Below, in pieces: positions 7,840 to 15,452 of a DNA stretch of 35,345 nt (the first letter of the stretch is position 1; each line of letters opens with the position of its first letter). Both the position numbers and the translations under genes were made by a program. The stretch is from Thermodesulfobacteriota bacterium. GTDB taxonomy: Bacteria; Desulfobacterota; WTBG01; CAIYCZ01; CAIRTM01. The stretch lies in contig JAOAHH010000052.1 of assembly GCA_026415325.1 (NCBI GenBank), positions 66,886 to 102,230 of the forward strand, written 5' to 3'. The notes under the pieces are model-generated. The model did not search any database. It saw only the letters and a program-made list of their open reading frames with translations, and was not told the DNA's origin.

Positions 7840-9066
7840 TTATCGATTCACACCAATCCATCCCAGCAACACCATAAAGGATATCATCGTAACCGGAATT
7901 CCTACGCGTGCATGTTCTTTGAACCCGATATGGATGCCGTAGGGTTGGGCGGCCTCGATAACGATCAAATTTGCGATACTGCCGATGGTGATGAGATTGC
8001 CGGCAAACGTGCCCGCGAGTCCGACGATATACCATTGCATCGGATCGTTGGTGCTGAGAAATTTTACCAGCAATATGGTTGCAGGTACGTTTGACACCAT
8101 AGTGCTGAGCGCGGCCGTTATAAACGTTAGGGAGGCAGGGTGATGCAACTGTATGCCGAGCCGCCATAAACCTCCCATGAGGTTGTCAGGTATCCCTACC
8201 CGTTCGATGCTTGCAATAACGATGAACAAAGCACAAAAGAGCGTTATCAGGTGCCAGTCAACAAGTCCGAGCATGGATCGGGTGCGCATTTTTCTGCTGC
8301 ACAGCAACACGCCCGCAGCCGCAAGGCTTGACACTTCGCGTGGCACGGGCGTAAAGAACATCCCCAAAAGCAACCCTGTCACAATCAAACCTTTTACTGC
8401 TTGCCGGTGATTATACCGTGGCCAGTCATGCCGACGTTCCAGAATATCCGGAAGACGAACAAGCACGAAACGGTTCCGGTAAAGAAGCGCAATCAGAAGG
8501 TATGCTGCTATAAGGGACACCACTGCAGGGATTGTGCAAAATGCCGTAAACTGGGAGAATGAAAGCCTGCCGACCTGCCCAATGAGCATGTTTTGCGGAT
8601 TGCCGATAATAGTTAGAGCTGACCCTATATTGCTTGCACAGGCAAGCCCGAGCAGAAAAGGTACGGGATTCAGGTGTGCCTCGATCAGGGTAGCGCACAG
8701 TACCGGTGTGAAGGCAAGGCAGATAATATCGTTGGTAAGCACTGCTGATAACACAGCGACAACCATCATCAACATGCCCAGAAAAACAGCGGGCCGTTTC
8801 AGAAACCGGGTCATAACCAGTGCTGTCGCCGTATAGAATCCGCTCAGCCTGAACTGAGCGGCAACGACCATGAGCGCGTACAGGAGCAGGATGGTCGGCA
8901 TGTCAATGGCAGCAATTGCATGGTGTGGATCAATGACGCCAGCAACAACCATAGCAATAGCACCAAGCAGCGCAATACCAGTTCGGTCGAGCGCCAAGCC
9001 CGGTATAAAACCGACCGCAACACCTATATAGGTAAGAACGAAAATTACAAGAGCGATCTTTTCCAT
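7840..9066 (-). CDS. ArsB/NhaD/CitM-type ion transporter
   Basis: A 408-residue polytopic inner-membrane protein of the ion transporter superfamily, with about 10-11 hydrophobic segments. Two inverted half-repeats are visible. Each contains a re-entrant motif of this superfamily: SNIGSALTIIGNPQNMLIG in the first half and FAGNLITIGSIANLIVIEAA in the second; TNDIICLAFTP and MVSNVPATILLVKF precede them. Members move arsenite, Na+/H+ or organic/inorganic anions; the substrate is not evident and no ars genes flank it. No clear Shine-Dalgarno precedes ATG 9066. It follows the two-TM gene by 138 bases and could be co-transcribed with it. Confidence 0.82.
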   Translation of the reverse strand: MEKIALVIFVLTYIGVAVGFIPGLALDRTGIALLGAIAMVVAGVIDPHHAIAAIDMPTILLLYALMVVAAQFRLSGFYTATALVMTRFLKRPAVFLGMLMMVVAVLSAVLTNDIICLAFTPVLCATLIEAHLNPVPFLLGLACASNIGSALTIIGNPQNMLIGQVGRLSFSQFTAFCTIPAVVSLIAAYLLIALLYRNRFVLVRLPDILERRHDWPRYNHRQAVKGLIVTGLLLGMFFTPVPREVSSLAAAGVLLCSRKMRTRSMLGLVDWHLITLFCALFIVIASIERVGIPDNLMGGLWRLGIQLHHPASLTFITAALSTMVSNVPATILLVKFLSTNDPMQWYIVGLAGTFAGNLITIGSIANLIVIEAAQPYGIHIGFKEHARVGIPVTMISFMVLLGWIGVNR

Positions 9067-9204
9067 TAATGGGTGCCATGCACGATTGCTGTACGCAAAA
9101 ATCGCCGTCGGAGTGTGCAGGCTACGGTTATGTTCTTAAAATTTTGGAAAGATATGCACCGCATTATTTTTGGAATGGGTTGCGACATAAAGAGCCGGGC
9201 AGGG

Positions 9205-9618
9205 TTAAGGGATGGGTGAAGGTTTTCTCCGCAGTACAAAAAAGCCAATGATAAGGCAGGCAAGCGAAGCACCAGTGCAAAATGCGGTGAACAGTGCACT
9301 GGTCAGCATGGTATCCTTCACCGCATGCCAATTATTGAGACAGACGCCGATATCTTGTGCGACAATGCGATACGGAGCACTGTTGTTATCATGCACATAC
9401 AGCGTCCCTGCGGCGAGATGCTCGTTCAGTGATTTGCCACTGATAAAGAGAACGAATTGAGTCTTTGTTTTGTCAAGTGGCAGCATTTTGTCCATCGGTG
9501 TCCACCAGATATCTTTATTCGTCCAAAAGATTTGTGCCATCTGGCTCGCAAAAATAGAGCCGAATATAAAAAGCCCAGTGATGCCAAAAGACAAAAGCGC
9601 ATTTAAGCCGTTTTTCAT
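9205..9618 (-). CDS. Two-TM membrane protein, unknown function
   Basis: A 137-residue protein with one hydrophobic helix near the N-terminus (LLSFGITGLFIFGSIFASQM), a domain of about 75 residues outside the membrane, and a second helix near the C-terminus (FTAFCTGASLACLIIGFFVL) ending RRKPSPIP. The middle domain has LDKTKTQFVLFISGKSLNEH and TLYVHDNNSAPYRIV, strand-like. No family recognised. ATG 9618 has GAGGT six bases upstream; ATG 9630 in frame is possible. It has its own promoter. Confidence 0.65.
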   Translation of the reverse strand: MKNGLNALLSFGITGLFIFGSIFASQMAQIFWTNKDIWWTPMDKMLPLDKTKTQFVLFISGKSLNEHLAAGTLYVHDNNSAPYRIVAQDIGVCLNNWHAVKDTMLTSALFTAFCTGASLACLIIGFFVLRRKPSPIP

Positions 9619-9655
9619 GTAAGACCTCATAAAATGGGTATTATCTATCGTTAGC

Positions 9656-9684
9656 AGTATATGCTTTTGATCAGGAGAATTCAA
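9656..9684 (-). promoter_or_regulatory. Promoter of the two-TM protein gene
   Basis: Read on the minus strand: -35 TTGAAT (9684-9679), 17-base spacer, -10 TATACT (9661-9656). The start codon lies about 38 bases downstream of the -10. This makes the two-TM gene and transporter a separate unit from the nitrogenase-like operon. Confidence 0.65.
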
Positions 9685-9787
9685 ATAAAAACCTCGTATT
9701 CGGGAAGCGTTCGGTGAGATTGCCCGCAGCAAGAATTGAATGTGTGCTCGCAAATAAAACAGTGGTGAAATCGGTCTGTATGCTAAG

Positions 9788-9813
9788 ATGCCGCCCCTGA
9801 AGAGGGGCGGCAT
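9788..9813 (-). terminator. Strong hairpin at the end of the nitrogenase-like operon
   Basis: A perfect 11-base-pair GC-rich stem (ATGCCGCCCCT with AGGGGCGGCAT) and 4-base loop begins 12 bases after the stop of the bilin-reductase-like gene. Neither strand has a T run after it, so it may be a 3'-end-stabilising or Rho-assisted hairpin rather than a classical terminator. Confidence 0.55.
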
Positions 9814-9824
9814 GGCGAGATGGA

Positions 9825-10547
9825 TTAAAAAAGCGCTCTGATACTGAGTTCTGCAAGTTCTTTTCCCACGGCATGCTCGACCATAATGCCGCCGGGATCT
9901 TTTTCGATCATGTTTTTCCTGATCGCTTCGCGCCGCTCGATAAGTCGTTTCATATATTCGGGATCGCGCGGCTTATCTTCCTGCCATAGTTTGTAATAAA
10001 TCTTGAGATATTCAAGTGTGAACTTTAGGAGTCGGTCCTGATGTTCTTTGGTGCTTGGATGGAGGTCGGCGTTGATATAATAAGGCGATACCATGGCGCG
10101 AAACCAGTTGGGGTCGCGGTGGGAGACGCCGGGGTAATATTTTTTTGCTTCGGTATATACCTCTTCAAGAGGTTCAAGATACGTTTCAAGGTACGGGATA
10201 TCACAGATGCAGTCGGCCGTGGGGTAAAAGTCGAGGATGAAGTAGCTGCCTTTTTCGCTTTCTGCCCAAAATGAACTAAAAATCGGAAGGGCATGCTCAT
10301 CGTCAGGCCAGATGTTCAGCGCATAACACATGAGTTTGTCTTTGAACGATTGCACGGTAACAGCAATTTTATCCAATTTGGGGACTGCATACAGGTACTT
10401 ATAGCTCCACAAAATAGGCCCGCCTTTTAGGTCCCACAGCGGTGTTACGTCCATGCCTTTGTAGTGGGTCATTTTTGTGCCGCCAAATTGTTCGATGATT
10501 TTGCCGACCTCTTCCCCGTATGGTGGAAAACTATATTGTTCGCTCAT
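9825..10547 (-). CDS. Ferredoxin-dependent bilin reductase-like protein
   Basis: A 240-residue soluble protein resembling the FDBR/HY2/PcyA superfamily, which reduces linear tetrapyrroles with electrons from ferredoxin. Landmarks are residues 74-90 (MCYALNIWPDDEHALPIF, matching the xxxPxxxxLPxF core), 102-109 (YFILDFYP, matching the Asp-x-x-Pro strand), 148-157 (WFRAMVSPYYI), a helix at 175-190 (FTLEYLKIYYKLWQE) and the ending DPGG...HAVGKELAELSIRALF, which parallels the FGE...LF ending of FDBRs. By eye the columns of PcyA His88 and Asp105 hold Ala76 and Phe93, so the chemistry or substrate should differ. ATG 10547 has GGGGAGA upstream; ATG 10583 is possible. It is the last gene of the operon. 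Confidence 0.66.
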   Translation of the reverse strand: MSEQYSFPPYGEEVGKIIEQFGGTKMTHYKGMDVTPLWDLKGGPILWSYKYLYAVPKLDKIAVTVQSFKDKLMCYALNIWPDDEHALPIFSSFWAESEKGSYFILDFYPTADCICDIPYLETYLEPLEEVYTEAKKYYPGVSHRDPNWFRAMVSPYYINADLHPSTKEHQDRLLKFTLEYLKIYYKLWQEDKPRDPEYMKRLIERREAIRKNMIEKDPGGIMVEHAVGKELAELSIRALF

Positions 10548-10610
10548 GGATAATTTCTCCCCGCCATGTTGTTCGTAGGCCATCCGCGGTTTTTTAGGAC
10601 ACTCTTATTC

Positions 10611-11297
10611 TTACAAGGTGATGAGAAACCGTTCGTATCCGGGCTTGAGCGTTGCACGGTTTACGACCTCAAATGTTCTGTTTTTCATCTTTGAATTTTC
10701 CAGTGCGTCAACGCACACACGCGCGATCTGGGCGCGGGTGATGCGGCCGGTTATTTTCCCGCCTTCACCGAATGCAATATCGTCCGGGAGATTTTTTTCA
10801 GTGTAGCCACCGGGTCGAATGATTGTATAGGAAATGCCGCAGGACTTTATATATTCCTCTGATTTTTCTTTTGCGCGCAGCACCGAATGCATCAAGAGGC
10901 GGTAGATCAGCGCAATAGCCTTGCGGCTGTCACCAACCCCGATCGACGATATAACCACCATATGGGCGATGCCCTGTAACAACGCCGCACGGGCAAGGTT
11001 CTGATTACCCCTGTTATCTATCAGTTCGTTTTCTGCCGTACTGAACGGTTTTTTTGAACCAATAGCGCTGATTAGATACTGCGCTCCCTGCAACGCCTTT
11101 TCAAGTGCGGGGACAGAAGAAAGATCTGTTGGTATGAGTTCAACACCCTGAGAAACAAAACCGTCAGGATGTGATTGCGCAGACGGGGACCGCATCAGCG
11201 CCCGTACGGCATAGCCACGTTTGAGAAGCTCTTGAACGATAAACCTGCCGGTTCTGCCAGTAGCGCCTGCGACAGCAACAGTTGGTGCTTTTGTCAT
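10611..11297 (-). CDS. NAD(P)-binding atypical SDR (NmrA/BVR-B/BciA-like)
   Basis: A 228-residue Rossmann-fold protein of the atypical short-chain dehydrogenase type. The nucleotide motif GATGRTGRFIVQELLKRGY is at residues 10-28 and Arg in RALMRSPSA (about 35) suits NADPH. Later landmarks are LISAIGSKKP, MVVISSIGVGDS and SYTIIRPGGYTEKNL. Tetrapyrrole reductases of this group include biliverdin reductase B and 8-vinyl reductase BciA, but so do flavin reductases and epimerase-like proteins, so its substrate is open. AGGGGG precedes ATG 11297. It lies between the NifK-like and bilin-reductase-like genes, suggesting a step in the same pathway. Confidence 0.8.
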   Translation of the reverse strand: MTKAPTVAVAGATGRTGRFIVQELLKRGYAVRALMRSPSAQSHPDGFVSQGVELIPTDLSSVPALEKALQGAQYLISAIGSKKPFSTAENELIDNRGNQNLARAALLQGIAHMVVISSIGVGDSRKAIALIYRLLMHSVLRAKEKSEEYIKSCGISYTIIRPGGYTEKNLPDDIAFGEGGKITGRITRAQIARVCVDALENSKMKNRTFEVVNRATLKPGYERFLITL

Positions 11298-11385
11298 GGC
11301 AGTATCCCCCTGTACGATAGAAAAAGGGTATAATAATTATTTTTTAATCTGTTTGTCGGCATGGCTCGAGATAAACCATTGCCGG

Positions 11386-13122
11386 TTACATGCCCAATTC
11401 CTTGCGATACGCTTCAACTGTTTCCCTACTCACCCGCTGGGCCGAGGTGCGGCGTGCATACTCTTCGGTTCCCGTTACTGCTGCCTGCCGAAACGGCGAT
11501 GGGACGAGTTCCAGCATGTTTTTTGCCTCCTCATCCCACAGCATGGTGAAGGTGAGACTACTGATAGGCACCTCTTCATTATCAGATTCGGCTGCTTCAT
11601 CAGCGGTATTTTCTCCAAATACCGATGAGAATTTTGCTTTGAATTTTGTAGGCGTATATTTATCGGCTACGTCCTTGATAATATCGATCGTGACAGAAGA
11701 GCCGCGCTCTTTTGCCAACTGCTCTGCAAGACTGTGGAGTTTTTTCAGAGCCGTGGCACGGACAAAATGCGGAATCAATTCTCCGATTTTTACCAATGCC
11801 TCTTGCGCTGCTATATCCCAAGGTACGGCACCGGTTGATATCGGTCCCATCATTTCACCTTTTGTCTCAAGGAAGATGCCCATGTATACATTGTTTACCA
11901 ACGATTCGATCACGTACTTTGCACCCATAAACCCCATAAACGGACAGTTTTCCGTACTCAAATAGCCGATACTTGGAATGTCGGAAAAGATGAAGTTTTT
12001 GAATCCAAGGTCCATGCTCACTTTTTTATCATAGAAGTTGCCGTAGATGACCATCGGCCCTTTTTCGACAAATTTATCTTTTTTAGTATCAATGGTCGGG
12101 CTCAGCAACACCTCATCACAAACACCACGGATACGCGCTGCGGCATCTGGATCGGTCACCGATGTCAGTACCACATTAACGCCTGCTTCGCGTGTTAAAA
12201 ATTCACTCAGCCCGACGGCATATGTATTATGGTTTTCAAGACAAAGCGCAGCGGTCATCTCAAAAGTAACGGCGAACACCATATTGGAGCTAATGAATTC
12301 AAACGCATTATTAGCGGATTCTTTTAAAAAGCGGCTCGCGTTGATCTTGAAAAACGACGCAATGGATTCAATCCATGCTGCAGATTGGGTAAAGCCGATC
12401 GGAATAATGTCAGCCAAATACGGGATGCCAAAACGTCGCTCCATCTCCTGGGCAGTCTTCAGTCCGCAGTCAAACGGATAGAGACAGAGGTTGAGTTCTG
12501 CCTGTGCTGCTTTCTTAATGCCGGCAATCGTTGTCCCGGCAGTGAAGACGGTATTAACGGTCACTCCGATTGCGCGGAGCATGCGCGTCAGTTCATACAG
12601 ATCAGCACGCCAGTTGAAGGTCGAAAAGGTAGGGCCGATGAGGTTAACAGACCGCCTTTTTTTCTTTACGCCCGGTACGACCAGATCAAGCAGCCGTATC
12701 CAGGCCGTGTCTTTACCGTCGGCAAGTGTACCGCCGATCGGAGGATGGATGATCACCGTATCTTTGAACCCGATCTTTTTGACAACGCCCTCGATATCAT
12801 CACGAGTGACTTCTACGGTAGGCGCGGCAATGATAACGATCGCTTTGGGCTTTTGTTTGCGGATGACGGTTCGGATGGTCTGTTCCAACCGGTCTTCGGC
12901 CCCCTGCATGATGTTGCCGTAGGAGAGATTGGTGGTGTACAGCTCGGCTGTCCAGTCATTTACCAGCGCATTGACATGCTGGTTGATATAGCACCCCGGG
13001 GGTGAATGAAAAATCGTTGCTCCGTCTTTGATGCCCATGGTTGCCCAGAGGGCGCCTTCGAACGCCGACGGTGTTCCGATTTCCTGAAGTTTAAATCCCT
13101 GCTGGTTTGTGATCTCATTCAT
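11386..13122 (-). CDS. Nitrogenase-like component 1 beta subunit (NifK/BchB/BchZ family)
   Basis: A 578-residue protein of the nitrogenase component 1 family. The N-terminal SAFEGALWATMGIKDGATIF is followed by SPPGCYINQHV, where Cys44 is the only candidate cluster ligand. The TTC-type second site is APTVEVTRDDIEGV, without Cys. The C-terminus (about 525-578: LWDEEAKNMLELVPSPFRQ, then EYARRTSAQRVSRETVEAYR) matches the PCP_red tail found in BchB and BchZ, which reduce chlorophyll-type tetrapyrroles. It is longer than BchB or BchZ. ATG 13122 has GGAGG six bases upstream, and the gene starts 3 bases past the NifD-like stop, so translation is coupled. Confidence 0.85.
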   Translation of the reverse strand: MNEITNQQGFKLQEIGTPSAFEGALWATMGIKDGATIFHSPPGCYINQHVNALVNDWTAELYTTNLSYGNIMQGAEDRLEQTIRTVIRKQKPKAIVIIAAPTVEVTRDDIEGVVKKIGFKDTVIIHPPIGGTLADGKDTAWIRLLDLVVPGVKKKRRSVNLIGPTFSTFNWRADLYELTRMLRAIGVTVNTVFTAGTTIAGIKKAAQAELNLCLYPFDCGLKTAQEMERRFGIPYLADIIPIGFTQSAAWIESIASFFKINASRFLKESANNAFEFISSNMVFAVTFEMTAALCLENHNTYAVGLSEFLTREAGVNVVLTSVTDPDAAARIRGVCDEVLLSPTIDTKKDKFVEKGPMVIYGNFYDKKVSMDLGFKNFIFSDIPSIGYLSTENCPFMGFMGAKYVIESLVNNVYMGIFLETKGEMMGPISTGAVPWDIAAQEALVKIGELIPHFVRATALKKLHSLAEQLAKERGSSVTIDIIKDVADKYTPTKFKAKFSSVFGENTADEAAESDNEEVPISSLTFTMLWDEEAKNMLELVPSPFRQAAVTGTEEYARRTSAQRVSRETVEAYRKELGM

Positions 13123-13124
13123 TC

Positions 13125-14360
13125 TTAACCTCCATACTTCCGGACGAAGTTCTTCCATGTTTCGTAGACGGGTCGGTGCATGTTTTTGAAAAAATTTGTG
13201 CCAAGATCCAGTGCATAGTCATACCCGTATTCGACAAGGTAGAGCATATTGATGAACGTCGGGATAAACCGTGCGACAGTTTCAGGTTGCGCCTGAAACT
13301 CTATTGAAACCGCCGTCGGTTGAATTTCGTCTATCAAGTCACCAAGTGTATCAAAATCATCCTCAATAAATCTGATATTGTAGCGGTTCTGCAGGATCTT
13401 TTTTTCTATCTGATAAAATTTATTTTTCATGCACGGCACGATAAACACTTCGGCGCCGAATTCGGCAAGGATCTTTCCGATCGAAACCTCATTTGCCGGA
13501 CCGGTCACTAAGAGCATCCTGACCTTTTCACGTGCAAACTGTTTCCGAATTGCATCCAGCATCGGGCGCACCCGCTGCTCTTCTTGATCGACAAGGTCAT
13601 GTAGTTTCTGACAGTGTTCCCGATCTGCAATGCCCCGCAGAAACCGCGACGTTCCCTCAATGCCAGCCGGGATTTCAAGGTAATGAACGTCGCAGGAAAA
13701 AGATTCGCTGAGACGTTTGCAGGTGAGCCATGGGGTTATGTGAATTGGATACACCCGCTCCGCGCGAACAATATCTGCCATGGTATCGATATGGGGAGTA
13801 GGAAAGGAGAAAAAGGTCAGTCCGGCTTTTTTAAAATACATTTCAATAGGTGCCAGATTACCGGCATCCTGACCGGTCCGACCGACAATCCCGATTGCTC
13901 CGGGTATTTTATCTTGCAGGGAGAAACTTTCAAGAACAGCAACCCATGCAGCATCAGACCCAAGCGGCATCGAACGCGGATAATTGAACCCGGTTTTGCA
14001 GGTGGTGACGGTAAGCTCGGGGATTTCTTTTTTGAGTTCGGCAATGACCCCCTCCACGTCCTCGCCGATGAGTTGCGGGATGCAGGTTGTAATTATAACA
14101 ATAACTTTTGGGTGGTACTTTTCGTACAGGTTTTTTACCTGCTGCTTGAGGCTTGCCTCGCCTCCAAATATGACCTCACTTTTGTTGACAAGCGTTCCTG
14201 CGGTCACCAGCTGTGCCGGCCGGCAGGACATCGATGCGACCTGGTTCTGATACAGACAGGGCTGTGGCCCGTGGAGCAAAGGGATAACGCCTTCAATTTT
14301 CCCAAGGCTTGCAAGAGCCTGAACCGTTGAGCAGCAATGTTCATAGTTTTTAAGCGGCAT
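13125..14360 (-). CDS. Nitrogenase-like component 1 alpha subunit (NifD/BchN/BchY family)
   Basis: A 411-residue protein, short like BchN and CfbD rather than NifD. Three Cys positions fit a P-cluster-like [4Fe-4S] site: Cys9/Cys10 (EHCCSTVQ), Cys35 (HGPQPCLYQNQ) and Cys93 (ITTCIPQLIGEDVEGV). The spacing of 25 and 58 residues is close to that of BchN. SEVIFGGEASLKQQV is the usual motif between the second and third Cys. I see no equivalents of the FeMo-cofactor ligands of NifD. It should pair with the NifK-like subunit as an alpha2beta2 reductase. ATG 14360 follows GGAGG. Confidence 0.88.
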   Translation of the reverse strand: MPLKNYEHCCSTVQALASLGKIEGVIPLLHGPQPCLYQNQVASMSCRPAQLVTAGTLVNKSEVIFGGEASLKQQVKNLYEKYHPKVIVIITTCIPQLIGEDVEGVIAELKKEIPELTVTTCKTGFNYPRSMPLGSDAAWVAVLESFSLQDKIPGAIGIVGRTGQDAGNLAPIEMYFKKAGLTFFSFPTPHIDTMADIVRAERVYPIHITPWLTCKRLSESFSCDVHYLEIPAGIEGTSRFLRGIADREHCQKLHDLVDQEEQRVRPMLDAIRKQFAREKVRMLLVTGPANEVSIGKILAEFGAEVFIVPCMKNKFYQIEKKILQNRYNIRFIEDDFDTLGDLIDEIQPTAVSIEFQAQPETVARFIPTFINMLYLVEYGYDYALDLGTNFFKNMHRPVYETWKNFVRKYGG

Positions 14361-14400
14361 GCAAAGACCTCCATATAATTAACTTAGGGGTATGCCTGTG

Positions 14401-14511
14401 TTATTCAAATTCACAATAAATTACTTTGTCTCTGCCTTGTCCAAAATCAGTGTAACGTGAATCGTGTGTTTTGCTCATCGCATAAAAGTTCCTATTCTCC
14501 ATGACGCACAC
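14401..14511 (-). CDS. Putative small protein between the NifH-like and NifD-like genes
   Basis: An ORF of 36 codons from GTG 14511 (33 residues if ATG 14502 is used) lies alone in the 163-base gap after the first NifH-like gene. GAGG sits five bases before the GTG, only 13 bases after the upstream stop. The peptide contains MENRNFYAMSKTHDSRYTDF followed by GQGRDKVIYCEFE: charged, soluble, with a Cys near the C-terminus. It resembles no family I know. Position, spacing and coding-like composition favour translation, but it could be chance. Confidence 0.4.
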   Translation of the reverse strand: MCVMENRNFYAMSKTHDSRYTDFGQGRDKVIYCEFE

Positions 14512-14523
14512 ATGATCCTCAGG

Positions 14524-15396
14524 TTACGATGCGGTTGTTTTTTGTTTTGCCGTAAGTCCTGATGCTTGTGCCCACCACGCATGGAGTTCCTCAAACGACA
14601 GAGCTGTTGGAACCGACATCGTGGTATTGTTCCAGATCGTATCAGCAAGTATTCTAAACGCTTCACATTCGGGCGTGTCAGGATATGCCTGGAACAGCGT
14701 TATCCCCTTGCCAGAACATTCTTTTATTTTTTCACTGTAAGGGATGAACCCGACCAAATGGGTATTAATGCGTCGTGCAAAATCAGTGAGAATTTTTCGT
14801 TCGTTTTTAAGCTCACGGCCGTTACCGATGATGCCTCCAAGTTGTACTCCCGACCGGGCATTAAATCGTGCGACCGCTTTGCAGATATTGGACGCAGCAA
14901 ACAAAACTTCTAGTTCCCCGCTCGTCACAATATAAATTTCTTGTGCGTGGCCTTCCCGGATGGGCATAGAAAATCCACCGCATACCACATCGCCTAATAC
15001 ATCGTACAGGACAATATCAAGATGCAACTCATTGAAAACATTGAGGTGCTTGAGTGCTTCGATTGCTTCGACAACACCTTTGCCCCCGCATCCAAGACCT
15101 GGATCAGGGCCACCGCTTTCTGCGCAGTAGATAGTGCCGGCACAATCTTCACTCATCGGACTTTTAAACACGACCTCATGAAGCACGAGTGACGAAACAT
15201 CAAAGTTTTTTTTGCGCAGCGTGCCGAGTACCGTCGGCGCCATTTTGCCCCGCAGGAGGAGCCGGGTGCTGTCATGCTTCGGATCACACCCTACATGAAG
15301 CACATTAAGCCCGCGTGCTGCCAGGGCAAAACTGATATGGGACGACACCATGGATTTGCCGATGCCGCCCTTTCCGTAAATCGCCATTTGTCTCAT
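14524..15396 (-). CDS. NifH/BchL-like iron protein, copy 1
   Basis: A 290-residue ATP-dependent reductase that should pass electrons from ferredoxin to the NifDK-like complex. The P-loop is YGKGGIGKSM (residues 7-16; Met16 where Thr is usual). Switch I is GCDPKHDST (Asp38). [4Fe-4S] ligands are Cys103 (GPDPGLGCGGKG) and Cys139 (YDVLGDVVCGGF), the latter next to switch II. The sequence around the first Cys is closer to NifH than to BchL or BchX; the Arg that is ADP-ribosylated in NifH is Lys106. The C-terminus has an extra tail ending KQKTTAS. GGAAGGAA precedes ATG 15396. Confidence 0.92.
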   Translation of the reverse strand: MRQMAIYGKGGIGKSMVSSHISFALAARGLNVLHVGCDPKHDSTRLLLRGKMAPTVLGTLRKKNFDVSSLVLHEVVFKSPMSEDCAGTIYCAESGGPDPGLGCGGKGVVEAIEALKHLNVFNELHLDIVLYDVLGDVVCGGFSMPIREGHAQEIYIVTSGELEVLFAASNICKAVARFNARSGVQLGGIIGNGRELKNERKILTDFARRINTHLVGFIPYSEKIKECSGKGITLFQAYPDTPECEAFRILADTIWNNTTMSVPTALSFEELHAWWAQASGLTAKQKTTAS

Positions 15397-15452
15397 CGTG
15401 GAGTTCCTTCCATATCAGGTGTGATGCGTATTATTCTCTCCGGTGCCATAAT

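Noticed and set aside
12385-13005. Long plus-strand frames opposite the NifK-like and NifD-like genes (also 13614-14330)
   Set aside because: These are antisense frames to clearly conserved genes and show no domain character of their own.
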